Source: Zarea fungicola
Lineage: Eukaryota; Ascomycota; Sordariomycetes; Hypocreales; Cordycipitaceae
Reading direction: 5' to 3'
NCBI GenBank assembly: GCA_900169235.1
Contig: FWCC01000229.1
Coordinates: 1-64,000 of the forward strand
Length of the DNA: 64,000 nucleotides
Position numbers and translations under genes: made by a program. The number at the start of each line of letters is the position of its first letter. Within the stretch, counting starts at the first letter, position 1. Positions 1-11,494 of this stretch are shown here, piece by piece. A model generated the notes under the pieces. It was not told where the DNA came from. It was given only the letters and a program-made list of their open reading frames with translations, and did not search any database.

Positions 1-1051
1 GGCCAATGTCAGTTCGATTCTGATCATCTTATGTCAGCGTTTGAATGTGAGTGTTTGCACCTACCGTGTCAGCGCCTGCGATGTACATGCTCGCAGCAGT
101 CCACTTCAAGACGTACTCGTCTTCATCACTCATAATCTCTCCAGCAGTATCATATGTTTCGGAGACAAAGCAGTCCACCTTTGGCTGGCTAGCCATTTGC
201 ATCCTTGCAAACCTCATCGGCCACTCTGCCATTTTCATCACGGTCAGATGCCATTGTTTGGCAGTGTTCTTGAAACCTGCCCCAGGCACCCAATCTGGGA
301 TATACTGCAGAATGGGAAATGTGTCTACGAGCCATGCTCCCGGAATGGTTGCTGCCGTGAACTGAGCAAGAGCTTCGTTCACAAGGTCTACTAGGGGGTC
401 ATTTCCTTCAGTTTCTACTGTATATCCATAAGTCATCTTTAATATGATAGCACCAGCCATAGCGCGGAGATGTTCGACCAAACCATTGGGATCCTCCATA
501 AACCGCAGAAGAAAACGGCTCACTTCCACCTCCTGCAGTGAGTCATAGCGGGATAGCTTTGAAGTTGTGCCTATTGCTTTGTGCATTCTCTGCCGATAGG
601 CTCGGAAGCGCGTCGTGTTCTGCTGTGAGGACATTACATGGGTCCATCCGCACATTTGCATGCCAAAGTGCATTTCAGGTCGTGACGAGTAGTGGAATCC
701 CCGCTTGTCCATCAATTCGAAACCAAGTTCTGCCGAGTTGATGATTATTATTGTGATTCCAAGAATGGTCACCGAGCTGATAGGGCCTGCGAACTAAATT
801 AGCATGGAGCATAGTAGGCATTTCCCGCTTGTAGACCAAAACTTGCCATAGAGAGCATTGTGCTTTGCCCAGTGCTCCCATTCACACACCCCTGCTGGCG
901 GTAGATCAAATACATTGCCAAGCAGAGGCAGACCCTTTGGTCCAGGGGGGAGGCATGCGCTTGAACGCTTCTTAAAGTTCAAGGCTAGCCTAAGGCTGTA
1001 AACAATTAGAAGCCCAATGGCCACACTAAATAATAACGAGGGCAGATTCAT
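1..1051 (-). CDS. cytochrome P450, N-terminal part, cut off by window edge
   Basis: A microsomal P450 monooxygenase, read from its start (ATG at 1051) to the I-helix. A hydrophobic anchor lies at residues 6-25, followed by the proline hinge LPPGPKGLP at about 34-42. The I-helix motif AGADT (about 305-309) is the last coding sequence before an intron that starts at 64 (donor GTAGGT). The ExxR and heme-cysteine regions lie outside the window. Exon 1 is 1051-847 and exon 2 is 786-65. The intron between them (846-787) works only with a GC donor (GCAAGT), which gives the usual YGPISS sequence; neither nearby GT donor keeps frame. The style resembles the OrdA/CYP64-like fungal group, but the substrate is unknown. 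It is transcribed away from a dienelactone hydrolase, with which it shares a promoter. Sure of family, unsure of subfamily. Confidence 0.9.
787..846 (-). other. GC-AG intron in the P450 gene
   Basis: A 60-bp intron with donor GCAAGT and acceptor TTCGCAG, plus a branch-like TGCTAATTT. Splicing at phase 1 rebuilds a glycine codon and joins LYG to PISSVTILG. The two nearby GT donors both give the wrong phase. Confidence 0.75.
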
Positions 1052-1279
1052 GCTGTGGAACCAATTTCGGTAGTCTGTTACAAGTATTAAGAGAAAGCCG
1101 TCAGTATGGCAACTAGATGCCTGCCTGCCTTTATAAGGTAATAGAAACCCCATTATCGCCTTTCGTTTATTTCCTCCCTGGTATCGTGTTATGATCTCCA
1201 AGACCGGTCTGTTACGTCAGCTCCAGCAGCCCCGTTCCTAAAGCAGACTTTCATTGCATCGTCTTAGCCCATTGTACCG

Positions 1280-1287
1280 ACGGCCGT
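1280..1287. promoter_or_regulatory. palindrome ACGGCCGT, copy 1
   Basis: Perfect 8-bp palindrome with back-to-back CGG half-sites, about 230 bp upstream of the P450 start. Regulator unknown. Confidence 0.35.
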
Positions 1288-1808
1288 TTTGTCATTAGGA
1301 GCCACCGGACAGGATTAGGCCAAAGAGGGTTCTAACCGCGTTCTGCAATTATTTCATACCCCAAGAATATTAGTTTTGACTGTATGCAGGTTGTATAGTT
1401 GGAGAAGCTCTGATGACTGGATCCTGACCGGGACGGGAAATTATGCAGCATGTCGGTATCAGACAGCGCTAATTGACAGCAACACCCTCCCGTATCCAGT
1501 AACGCATTGTTATCAACTTTCCCGCACATTTAGTACAGTTACTCGGTGACTATACGTCTTCGTGCGGGAGCCAAGCAAATGATAGGTTGCGTTAGAGGTC
1601 CTCATATGTCCACAGCTTCTCCATTGGTTTGCTCTATTGTTCCCGGATGATGGCAAGGTTGGCGGACCGGACGGGGAATACGGCAATTCTCGGGCTCCAT
1701 AATCGTCATCTCCAGGCGAGGAGCACATCTCACTACAAGAAAATAGTCTGGCTGCCTACGGAGAAGACAAATTAGCTCAGGCGGCCCCACCCCGTCAAGT
1801 CTGTTTGA

Positions 1809-1816
1809 ACGGCCGT
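1809..1816. promoter_or_regulatory. palindrome ACGGCCGT, copy 2
   Basis: Second identical palindrome in the same divergent promoter, about 350 bp upstream of the hydrolase start. Confidence 0.35.
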
Positions 1817-2058
1817 GGCTCCGTCAAATGTCCGCAACTTACAAATGCAATTTGCTGCACTCTCCACGCTGTGCGAGAAAGGCCCCCGGTAAAACCCGTC
1901 CTGGGCTAACAACTTATCGTTGACTCCAAATTCCGGCGTAGTACAGTCTTCAAACTGAGCAGGCCGGAGTGTCAGCGAGATACTAAAATAAGCAGATTTC
2001 TAGAAGCAGGTCTGGTACTGGTTGAATCTGGGACTCGGTGACAATAAAAAGCCAGTCA

Positions 2059-2080
2059 TTTTTTTTTAAAAAAAAAAAAA
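2059..2080. repeat. poly(dT:dA) tract T9A13
   Basis: Homopolymer run in the core promoter of the dienelactone hydrolase. Such tracts exclude nucleosomes in fungal promoters; that role is an inference here. Confidence 0.6.
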
Positions 2081-2162
2081 CATCCATACTTGCCGTGTCT
2101 GTATTGCATTCTTTCCTCAAAGACTTTGCTTTAAGCGCTTTCTTTCAAAAATTACCATCATC

Positions 2163-3050
2163 ATGGCTTCTAATCCCCCCGCGAGATGTTGCACCCTCGG
2201 AAGCTTGCACGAGTGCGTTGAATCACCCCAAGGTCCACGCTGTTACAACGAGCCCAATTTAGCTAACACCCTGTAGAGGCGAGCCGACCGGCAAATTTAT
2301 CAAAATTGACGACAAGATCAATGCTTACATTGCCACTCCACCAGAAGGCAAGGCAAAGACTGGTTGTGGAATAATCTACTGCCCTGATATCATTGGTATT
2401 TGGCAAAATAGCCAACTGATGGCCGACCTCTTCGCCCAGAAAGGCTATACGACTGTGCTGCTTGACCTGTTCAATGGCGACCCTGTCCCACTGAACATGC
2501 ACGAGGGCTTTGACCTAATGTCATGGTTGTATAAGGGCACTGACGGAAATAATCCTCACACGCTGGATCATGTCGGCCCTATTGTCGAAGCGGGTATCAA
2601 GTATATGAAAGAGCTGGGCGTTACGAAGCTTGGTGCTGTTGGATATTGTTTTGGTGGCAAGGTAAATCATGACATGTTTTGTGGAAAAGTCAAGCTTCGG
2701 TTTCTGTGCTAACATTTACATGTAAGTATGTCGTCCGACACTACAAGGACGGTATCGATGCTGGATTTGTCGCACATCCCTCGTTCATCGAGGAGGCAGA
2801 ACTCGCCGCCATTACTGGGCCTCTTTCCATCGCCGCCGCCGAGAGAGATGCCATCTTTCCTTCTGAGAAGCGTTACAAATCCGAAGAAATTCTCCAAAAT
2901 ACAAAAATTCCTTACCAGATCCACTTGTACTCTGGAGTAGAACATGGGTTCGCCGTGCGTTGTGACCTGAAGGTCAAAGCACACAAGTTTGCCAAGGAGC
3001 AGGCTTTTCTTCAGGCCGTGGCGTGGTTTGATCACCACCTATTGTTATAA
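2163..3050 (+). CDS. dienelactone hydrolase family protein
   Basis: An alpha/beta hydrolase of the dienelactone hydrolase family, 252 aa after splicing, probably cytosolic. Exons are 2163-2212, 2277-2661 and 2727-3050. Intron 1 (donor GTGCGT, branch GCTAACAC, acceptor TGTAG) joins LHE to GEPTGKF, and intron 2 follows GYCFGGK. The catalytic Cys-Asp-His triad is visible: Cys in GYCFGG, Asp in ERDAIF and His in VEHGF. The family opens cyclic ester lactones in aromatic degradation, but most fungal members have no known substrate. It diverges from the P450 and converges on an MFS transporter, so the three may form a small oxidise-hydrolyse-export module; that is inference. Confidence in family and exons is high. 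Confidence 0.92.
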
Positions 3051-3391
3051 TTAGACATCCAGTTGTGTAGATCAGATAGAAACTATCACATCGTGCCAGC
3101 ACAACCCCAAACCGTCCGTACATACTTTAAATTACTAAACTCAATATAAAGTGTCTATCTGAATTGTGAATCCCTTTGCCTAGTATTCAGATTTCTTACC
3201 CTCCCACTCTTCTTCACCTCCTGTTACAGCTCATCCTCGTTGCTTATTGTCGCCCCAGTCTTGTCCCAGAGATTGTATGCGGCCCAATCCTGCCTATTCT
3301 GGGGAGCTGTGCCGCCGACACCATTCGTCAAGAAGATTTCCTCGAGCGTGGCGCCCATATGGTGGAGTGAGCTTTGCACTATTCGGCAGTG
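3051..3391. other. intergenic, convergent 3' ends
   Basis: 341 bp between the ends of the hydrolase and the MFS gene. I see only untranslated sequence. Confidence 0.5.
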
Positions 3392-5122
3392 TTAACTAAA
3401 CTGACTTCTTGCCCTTAACCTGGCCCCATACTTCCACAACAGCAACGGCGCTGGCCATCCAACAGCGATGGAAATAACAGCGAGTACCGTACCGCCCTTG
3501 CCATATCCAAGTGTCTTATACAAAGCCGGTGCAAATAGCGGGAACCCGAACCCAGCCAGACTTCGAAGCACTGTAAGAGCTCCTACCGCGCTGGCTGCAT
3601 ATTGTGTATACGAGTCAACTATGTACCCTTGCACACACTGAAATCCGATGATTGTGCCAAACGCAAATATTGCGGCGCCAATATTTGGCCCAATCCAATG
3701 AGTGCCCGTTTCGGCGGTCCATGCGTAAATAAAAATGCCGACTGGAACGAGCACTGCTCCTGGAACCATCATAGGGACTCGGAACTCTGGTAGTCCTGGC
3801 CCACCATCTGGTACATAGAGACGTTTAAGGGAGGCGTAAATTCGATCCTGTAATGGGGCACAAACTTGGGTACCCAAGTAGAAGCCGAGACCAATCGAAA
3901 TATAATTGAGGCCAATGATGCCGGCTGATTCACCATACTGTGTGGCAAACAAGGTTGGAAATGTTGATAAAATCAAGTAAACTGTACCGTAGAGAAACAT
4001 GAAATAGAGCGATAGAAGCTGGACAATAGGTTGTGTAGCCAGGAGCTTGAATGGTCGAATAGATGCATTTGCCAAGGTTTGGGCCAGCGTCCGATCCGGG
4101 TGGTCATGTTCAGTATGCAAACTGGTATTACCGCTCTCCTTGATAAGACGAAGCTTCTTGCGATGTAGCAACACCGGTGGATATGTTTCCTGAAGAAAGA
4201 AGAGGCCAGCGACTTGCACAATGGCGCAAGCAATCGTCGTGCTATAAAACACCCATCGCCACGTAGTTCGTTCCGCGATCCAACCCCCTGCAATAGGCCC
4301 GATAGCTGGTCCCAGAAGGGGCATGAGAGAATACAAACCAATAGCTTGGCCTCTCTCCTCGGCGATAAATAGGTCACTCAGTACTCCACCGCCAACTGCT
4401 AGTGGTGCTGATCCTCCAAGACCGCTCAGGAACCGAAACGCGATTATTTGCGCCTTTGTTTTCGATACGGCACAGCCGACATTGAAAACGAAGAAGACAA
4501 TGTTGGAGATCTGAATAACAATAGATCTTCCGTACAGCTCGGACAATGGACCCCATGCAAGTGGGCCAAATGCATACGCCAGGACAAAAATTGATAGAAC
4601 AAGAGCTCGCTCGAGTCCTTCTTCAATGTGAAGTTCGATACCGATCACATCTAGGTCTGGTGCGACCATGGACGAAGCAATTGGCGATATGAGCGCGAAG
4701 AAGGATACTAGAGTACAGTCAGTATAAGTCAAGTCTTTGCGGTAAAAGTATTCTAGCTCACCACATAAAACGGCCGCCCATTTTCTCTTCTTTGCCCATA
4801 ACCTTGGATTTTGAGGGTCGTTTGGCCCATCCCATGTTACCAGATTCGGATCGGTGACACGGCCTGCGTTGTTCTCGTTTTCGCCGCCGCCTCGCTCCAA
4901 ATCACGCCGACTCTGGATACCATCTCTGACTTCTGAAACGGTATTCGTAATCGGACGCCCGATGGCTGATCCAGTTCTCAGTATTGAAGGTTTCTGGCCC
5001 TCTTCGTCCTGATCTGATGACGTTGCGTCGGAATCGGGTAGGCCGCTAAGTGATGTGTCCTTCTTTTCGTCAATATTTTTTGGTAGGATTGGAGAGCCTT
5101 GTAGCCCGATTGTGTCAGCCAT
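3392..5122 (-). CDS. MFS multidrug transporter (DHA1, Tpo1/Flr1 type)
   Basis: A 12-helix major facilitator drug:H+ antiporter of the plasma membrane, 558 aa. Start chosen at 5122 (MADTIGLQG); a longer in-frame start at 5263 adds a stretch without family features. Exons are 5122-4762 and 4707-3392; the 54-bp intron (GTGAGC..TCTAG) sits just inside helix 1 and is a multiple of three, so the gene reads through if it is ignored. Visible features: a charged cytosolic N-terminus ending in WDGPNDPQNP, the loop YGRS between helices 2 and 3, motif C-like GPAIGPIAGGWI in helix 5, and the TWRWVF element typical of this family. Substrates cannot be read from the sequence. It lies tail to tail with the dienelactone hydrolase. 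Confidence 0.92.
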   Translation of the reverse strand: MADTIGLQGSPILPKNIDEKKDTSLSGLPDSDATSSDQDEEGQKPSILRTGSAIGRPITNTVSEVRDGIQSRRDLERGGGENENNAGRVTDPNLVTWDGPNDPQNPRLWAKKRKWAAVLCGELEYFYRKDLTYTDCTLVSFFALISPIASSMVAPDLDVIGIELHIEEGLERALVLSIFVLAYAFGPLAWGPLSELYGRSIVIQISNIVFFVFNVGCAVSKTKAQIIAFRFLSGLGGSAPLAVGGGVLSDLFIAEERGQAIGLYSLMPLLGPAIGPIAGGWIAERTTWRWVFYSTTIACAIVQVAGLFFLQETYPPVLLHRKKLRLIKESGNTSLHTEHDHPDRTLAQTLANASIRPFKLLATQPIVQLLSLYFMFLYGTVYLILSTFPTLFATQYGESAGIIGLNYISIGLGFYLGTQVCAPLQDRIYASLKRLYVPDGGPGLPEFRVPMMVPGAVLVPVGIFIYAWTAETGTHWIGPNIGAAIFAFGTIIGFQCVQGYIVDSYTQYAASAVGALTVLRSLAGFGFPLFAPALYKTLGYGKGGTVLAVISIAVGWPAPLLLWKYGARLRARSQFS

Positions 5123-7231
5123 TGAGGTGAACCGTGTGGTTGAGTTGCGAAAGCTTTGGTGTATGCTATCACAATGTTGCGATACGTCTCTATTTGACAA
5201 GATTGTAGTGTTGGAGGTTGTATGACTTGCCAAAAAGATATGTTGGTTTGGTTTAAATACCACGGGAAGCAGACGCGAGCGGCTTTGGGAAGCGAAAAAA
5301 ATGACACTATACTAATTACTACGTCATTTCTGAGCCGATATCGAACGAAATGGAGTGCTCAAACTACTTACTTTCTCTGGCTTAGGATTCAGACCTCCGC
5401 CAATGTCCGGCGAAGCTCGGAATTAGTGCAGATTGTATAGGCCGGCGTGTCCGAATATTACATCTACTCTACACGCACTCACAATTGCAGATATCCCAAA
5501 CATGGCCATTTCTTGCGTTATGCTATATCACGGCTTGAAATTGGGTCTTTAGCGCAGTGTAACTCCACTCTGTGCTCAACTCAAGAGGCACAATGGGGCT
5601 TTAGCTGGAGCTTTGCCTACATGTACCTCGTCCAACTCTGGGCACTCCGTGTGACATGACGAATGACAGCAGCCCTGCACAACTTGATGGGCTTTCCACA
5701 AGATGCCAAATGAGTATCTGGGAAACGCGAGATTCCCGCTCCTGTCTTGCTCCTCTAGAGAAACACCCTATCGTCCACAGAGAACAATTCTCGACTGTCA
5801 TACTACCATTATTACAATGAGCCAATCTAGTAGTCATTTTGAAGTCGCGAAGGTGCAGCATACCCAGCACGGGGTGAGTTCAACGTGTTTTAATGGAATC
5901 CAGCCAATTGTGTAATTAATGTACATGTAGGAAGGTTGCGCAGCCACCTTCCAAAAGCCACCTAAAGTACGAGAGTCAATTGACCAAACAGAACACGCCA
6001 CAGGCCAGGAATGGTGCCAAAGCACACACACTGACGGCCCCACCCCGTTGGACCGGAAACTTTCCCGTCGAATCCCGTCCGTCCGTCTCACTCCTTAGTG
6101 CGCCGCAGGAGCCCTAGAGAGATCAGGATCTGGCGCTGTTACCATGATACGGTACGGTCCTACGCCCTACCCGTTTGGCGTCGGGCTTCTCTTCTAACTC
6201 CGGACCAAACAGTTTGTGTTAACCCAGGTTAAGTTTTTCCATTGAAAACCCGCTGTGATACTTGAAGTCTTGGTGGCATCAAGTACGTTGCCTAATATTT
6301 GGTGGCAAGAGTGCGTATCTTGGTCAAGTAAACCCGTATAGACGCAAGGTGGTAGGATAGCCAACAATGTATAATTATTGTAGCAACGTAAATCTGGCTT
6401 AGAAGCTCAAACTTCATCTATGCTACTGACGCCTTGTAAACGTTTCTCATATTGTTTTATTGTCATATTATTTACCACATTAGGCGCAGCCGGAACGCCA
6501 TGCAGGTGGTACTCCATGACATCATATTTCCCCCTGTTCAGCAGTGGCTGCTATCATGACAGCAATTGTTAGAACAGCCCCTGGCCTACACAAGATGCGT
6601 GTATAGTGCATATTTTATTATTTGCGTTTATGCCTGCGTGTGTCTTGGAACTAATTTCAGAGTGTATGTTGTTACAGCCCTTTTGCATTGACTTTTGAAT
6701 CGTTTGCTAACAGGCGGAGTCATGAATGTATTATGCACCACAAAAAGCCACCCCTTAAGCAGCTATAGCTCTGGGCCACAGGCTTCTAGCCATCTTCTTG
6801 TTGCTAAACGGGCATTTGGTAATTTTGGGATGCAAGGTAATGTAGGTACATGTATTCCAATCGCGATTCCAGTTATTTGCACTGCTGGCCCAGGAGATAC
6901 GGAGAGCAATGGGAGTGTTAGGGTGAAACAGCCGTAGTGACTCCGTACGCCGAAGCCTGTAATTTGCAAATTGGCTGCGTTGGTGCTGACCCAGCTTACC
7001 TTGGTGGAAGCAATGCCCGATGGCGAGCGCCGTAAGAACTATAGGGCAAGTCAGGCCACGGAATGGATGAAAACGCACCAAGTATGGTACATAATGCATG
7101 CCGTATTCGAGTTTGGATTAGAAGCTCATCACAGATGAGAGATGGATGAATTGGCACCTTGGTCTGCAGTATTTAACTAGGCGGTGGCAGCTCCTGTTGA
7201 AACGCGCACACTAGTTTTAATAATTTTGCGG
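5123..7231. other. intergenic, 2.1 kb, no gene seen
   Basis: Only short, unrelated ORFs without codon or family support. The first kilobase is upstream of the MFS gene and carries the 14-mer CGGCCCCACCCCGT at 6035-6048, also present in the P450/hydrolase promoter at 1782-1795. The rest is AT-rich without recognisable structure. Confidence 0.5.
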
Positions 7232-8661
7232 TCAACCAAATATATAGTCTAGTAATATGTTTTGGAAACGATTCGAGTCCGGGGACTCAGTAATGCGGTG
7301 GATTTTGTTGCCCTGTGCAGAGAGCCAGTTGTCAATATCACTCAAGCCTTGCTCGGCACTGGGGTCCACCTGTCTCCTTTGTCGACGGTCAAGAACATGC
7401 ATGCCACGGGTCCATTGGCCAATTGTCTCAATGCGGATGTCCTCGAGCTCGCCAGTAGATTGCCATCCGCCAGCATCCCTCGTTAAGAGGTACCAAACAA
7501 GCAAAGGGTCATGAAGGGGATAATCGACCTTCATCCCGTCACGATTCCTGTGTCGGATATGCTCGTACGATTTCTCCATAAAATGCTGAATCCACTGAGC
7601 AAGGGGGCTACCATCTTGTACAAGAGGCCCAACACGTCCGTTGAACAAATCCTCATCCAGGCAGTGGCGTGAAGTAATATCAGTGGGGAAAAGGGTAAGG
7701 TTCAATCTCTTCGAAAGGCTCAGAGGGTAGTCTGGTAGTGAATCACCTTGGGCTTTGGGAAATGAAGGGGGCATTGTGAAGCGCGGGTTTAGGGAAGTCA
7801 GCGCGAACACACGGGCAGCAGCAACGACATCAGCGTAGGTATTGAACTCTGCGACCGGTGTTATGTTGCCTGTCTGTTCAATGGCACCGCCCATTACGAT
7901 GATTTCTTTCGCGCGAAGGAATGTTTCGGGTGCCTCGGCCGCTGCAATGGCTACATTTGTCAAAGGCCCCATGACTACTACCGAGACTGTGCCAGGAGGC
8001 TTCTCTGCCAGGACGCGCAAAATCTCCCTATGAGCTGGCTCTTTAGACGGACTGAAGTATTTGGTCAAAGCACTTGCTTCGGATAATACATTTGGCTCCT
8101 TGTCAAATAGAGCCTTCCAGGCGATATCCGAAGACAAGTGCGGGTGAGCGTCGTGTACGCCGTGGAGCCCATCCTTTCCATCTTTTTTCTCATCAGCACG
8201 CAAGCCTTGTGTCAGTTATGGGGTATACCAACGGAAGAGAGTTAAAATGAGCTCCGACGCCCCCAGAGGAGAGTCCGCGCCGACAGCCACAAGTGGCTTA
8301 TGAGCTCGCAAAGCTGGAAATCCTTCGGCCTTCCCATTGTGTCGTCGCCATTCAATCTCCTTCTCGAGGACGCTAAAAAGAGCTACAGAATTCTTTAGGC
8401 AGCTGTTTTACTTAGTTAGGCATTCAGACAGTGAGCTCAGCAGTCAAGATTACCATACTGTTGAAGAGCGACGTTGCCGTATGTAATTGATAGAAGAAGT
8501 ACCTCAACTTCCGCTGCTGGGGCGGCAAAGGCGAGTAGCATAGCAAGGATATCGTCGGTACCTGTTCGTCCAGAAATTTAGCACAACACAGATTGTGATT
8601 TATTGAACTGTACCTGCTCACCCGGATCTGTGTCGATAATGACACTGTTAATTGGTGCCAT
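7232..8661 (-). CDS. inosine-uridine type nucleoside hydrolase, possibly broken
   Basis: A Ca-dependent nucleoside N-ribohydrolase that releases base from ribonucleosides. Exons are 8661-8622, 8561-8459 and 8402-7232. The N-terminus carries the metal-binding DTDPGTDD, split by intron 1. Later motifs are ITYGNV, VAVGADSPLG, a loop ending HPHLS, VVMGPLTNVA, IVMGGA, PVAEFNTYADVVAAA and the C-terminal HDPLLVW. One problem stands out. In exon 3 an in-frame TAA at 8218-8216 sits in the variable loop before GLHGVHDAHPHLS, and the frame is open and homologous on both sides. A 27-bp GT..AG stretch (8232-8206) would remove it in frame, but that is far below normal intron size; otherwise it is a nonsense mutation. 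It lies 1 kb downstream of a nucleoside transporter on the same strand, which supports a role in nucleoside salvage. Confidence 0.82.
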
Positions 8662-9670
8662 ATCTCCTACAGAACGCTGTCTATAGCAGGCGGCTTGTAC
8701 GTGGCAATAACGAGAAGAAGGTCCGCAGCTGCGCCAATCAGTCTGATTGATGCAGAGCGCGTTCGTAGAAATAGTTTGTGTCTACAGAAATTTAAGCAAG
8801 GCCACTGGCCTTTTGTATAACCTCGTGCAAGGTAAAGTCGTTCGGAGTTTTCTTGGTATTGGGCCTCGTACGAGATCCAGCCTAGCCCGCGATGATGGGC
8901 CGTTCAGGTTCGTCCGAGTTTGCGGCGGACTTTTAGGCTCGTCCGAGTTCTGAGATCCACTCAGCTTCTGTCTTAGAGAAGGATTGTTCGTCCACTTGCT
9001 GAGTTAATAGCACTAGAAACACTTGATAGGCAGAAGTAGAAAACTGAAGAATTAGAGTGAGCTTGAGTCAGGGAGAAAAGTCACCTAGCCAATATTCTAA
9101 CCCTTGCTCCCTCCACAGTTTACACTCCGCCTCATTGTCGACCTTGATGATCGTAGCGCACTACGCTTCTAAATCTTATTCAGTGATAACTTCCCCTTAC
9201 AATAAGCAGGATACATGTGACTTAGATCGCGTTACATGTATCAAGAACAGCATTTCATATCTTAAGCGGCGCCTCCCCGCGTTGTGTAGTACAACCAGCA
9301 CCGATGTATCCTAAACAAAACTATGAGGTCAATGCACAAGATACCATCTGGCAAGGCAGACACCGAGCGTTGCATCGAGAAGTGCAGAAGAAAAAGAAAG
9401 ACGTCTAGAACGCTAATTAATTTAAGGTTAAATGATTGAAATTTAATCAGCAAATAGACCTAAGACTTGTAATTAAAAGATGAATTATAGTTGGTATCTT
9501 TTCTCATCATAAATCTTTATGTTATGTGCTGATAACAGTGGCCAAAGCTGGATTTGAGATTTAAAACTCGGGATATTGTTGGGCTTAGCTTCGATTTCAT
9601 TGTCATAAATCTTCTCTACCAAAATTGCTGTTCCTGAATGTCAAACTTTTAGGGAACTTCATCGCTCAAC
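8662..9670. other. intergenic, 1 kb, no gene seen
   Basis: Promoter of the nucleoside hydrolase and 3' region of the transporter. It contains the direct repeat TCGTCCGAGTT (about 8910 and 8940) and is AT-rich from 9400 to 9650. No coding signal. Confidence 0.5.
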
Positions 9671-11494
9671 CTAATTTGTGATAACAAGTCCAGCGACACT
9701 TGCGGAAGTGAGCGTAGCGATAACACCTGAGGCTAAGGCAGAGAGACCAAGGCTTGATATATCAGCGATTCGATTTGGTGCCAGTTGGCTGAGGACACCG
9801 ACAGCCAGCCCAAGTGAGCTGAAATTACCAAACCCGCAAATAGCGTACGTGGCAATGAGGCGTGATCGTGGAGACAAGTCGCCGAATTTATGGTTGTCGG
9901 CCAGTAATGAAAAAGCAGAGTATTCGTTCTGTTAGAGCTCAGGTTAGGAGAGGCGGAAGGAATAACGGGGTTCGGGTATACTGACAACAACAACTTTCTC
10001 TGCAATTATCTGCGCCACCTTGTATAGATCTCCATTTCGCGGAATGCCCAAGAGAAACGAGACGGGGTAGAATATATATGAGAAAACGAGCTGTAAAGTT
10101 AAAGGTGTCGGATTGTTGATGTTTAAGTAGTAACCCCACCAAGTCATTAGCGCGTTGATCAATCCTACAGAAGCTATGATGCACAGCAGGGCCGCGATAA
10201 TTGATCCCGCAACTCGGATACCCATGAAGCACCCCTGAGCAAAGGCATGCAAAAGATTTTTGGCCTTGTCGGTCGATTCCGGGATCATCACCTCCCGGCC
10301 CGTTGTGGTCTCTTGGGTTTCAGGATAACGCAGCTTAGAGATAGCCAAGGAGGCAGGAATCGACATGACACAAGATGAGACAAGTGCTTGCGCGTCTAAA
10401 CCAAGATCGATATACCCAATAAGCACCGCTCCAGATATTGTGGCAAATCCACAAGTCATAATCTGATGTATCTCGGCGTTTGTCATATTCGGAATAACCG
10501 GCCGAACAAGCAAGCAAGCCTCAGCAATACCAAGAAATGGAGTGGCTGCTGCCATGATGGCTTCTGCGCCAGACACGGCAAGGGCCCAATTGACAACAGA
10601 CGCGAATTTTCGGATAGCCCATTGAAGAAATCCAATATAGAATAAGACCTCAACAATAGCTACAAAGAACATTATAGCTGGAATGACGGTGAAGAAGAAG
10701 TTCTGGGTCAGGCTAGTCTTGGGATCTGTTAAGAAAGCCACGCCCTGTCTGGAAAACCCTAAAAGGTCGCCGGCGCGAGCCGCGATGAAAGCGAAAATAT
10801 CGTACCCAACAGTAGTCCGCAAGACGAACAGAGCGATGAGGTATTGCATAAGCATGCCTACAAATACAGTCTGCCAGTTGACACGTTTTCTGTGCTTACT
10901 GGTAACCCATAAAGCAAAGATGGTGAACACCAGGCCGAAAAGACTAACGGCGCGATTCTCCCGATTGTTGTCCTCGAATTCTTCGGATACGAATGAGCCA
11001 ACACATAAGACAGCGATGGTCACAATCCCGCCTGCCATGTTTCGGAACTTGGGGGGAATACTGTTGTGGACTGGATGAGCGGTATGGTGCCAGGCCCATC
11101 GAAGAGGCCTGAAGATAAACTGAACGGAAGTATAGTAGAAGAAGAGGCGGAGGATGATGGCAAACCACAACAAGAATGGGATGACCCAGTTCCGATCGTG
11201 GTGATGAAGTACCAAGGAGGTCACCCACCAGCCAGTAGCAAAGCCAAAGACGCAAAAGTGAGTCAATGGCCGTCGATACTTCCTGAAGAAGCCCTTGCAT
11301 CCGCTTTCAGTCGTGTTGTCCAGAAACTCTTGCAGCTCCACGTGTCTGTCGGAGTCAAGGGACGAACGAGACTTGGACTCGAGGTTTTGAGCGATGGCTG
11401 GAGAATGCAATGGTGGCGTCTCGGCATGCCCAGGTGCGGCAGAGTTATGCATCGGAAGCACGTAATGCTCATGCTGAATAGGTGTTCCAGCCAT
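9671..11494 (-). CDS. concentrative nucleoside transporter (CNT family)
   Basis: An Na+- or H+-coupled nucleoside symporter of the plasma membrane, 588 aa. Exon 1 is 11494-9986 and exon 2 is 9928-9671. The intron (GTCAGT..CTAACAG) joins the end of exon 1, AEKVVV, to NEYSAF, matching the family's EK..(V/L)NEF region. The first 90 or so residues are hydrophilic and cytosolic, and many hydrophobic helices follow. The nucleoside-binding helices carry SGAEAIMAAATPFLGIAEACLLVRP and GCFMGIRVAGSI, and the last helices carry YAICGFGNFSSLG. These are diagnostic CNT blocks. Its neighbour on the same strand is a nucleoside hydrolase, so the pair could import nucleosides and split them to base and ribose. 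It shares its upstream region with a divergent MFS gene. Confidence 0.93.

Larger units (their letters stand above)
1052..2162. promoter_or_regulatory. shared promoter between P450 and dienelactone hydrolase
   Basis: 1.1 kb without a credible ORF, between two divergent starts. It holds two copies of the palindrome ACGGCCGT (1280-1287 and 1809-1816), the inverted CGG..CCG form bound by many Zn2Cys6 regulators. It also holds a T9A13 tract (2059-2080) 83 bp before the hydrolase start. Confidence 0.5.
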
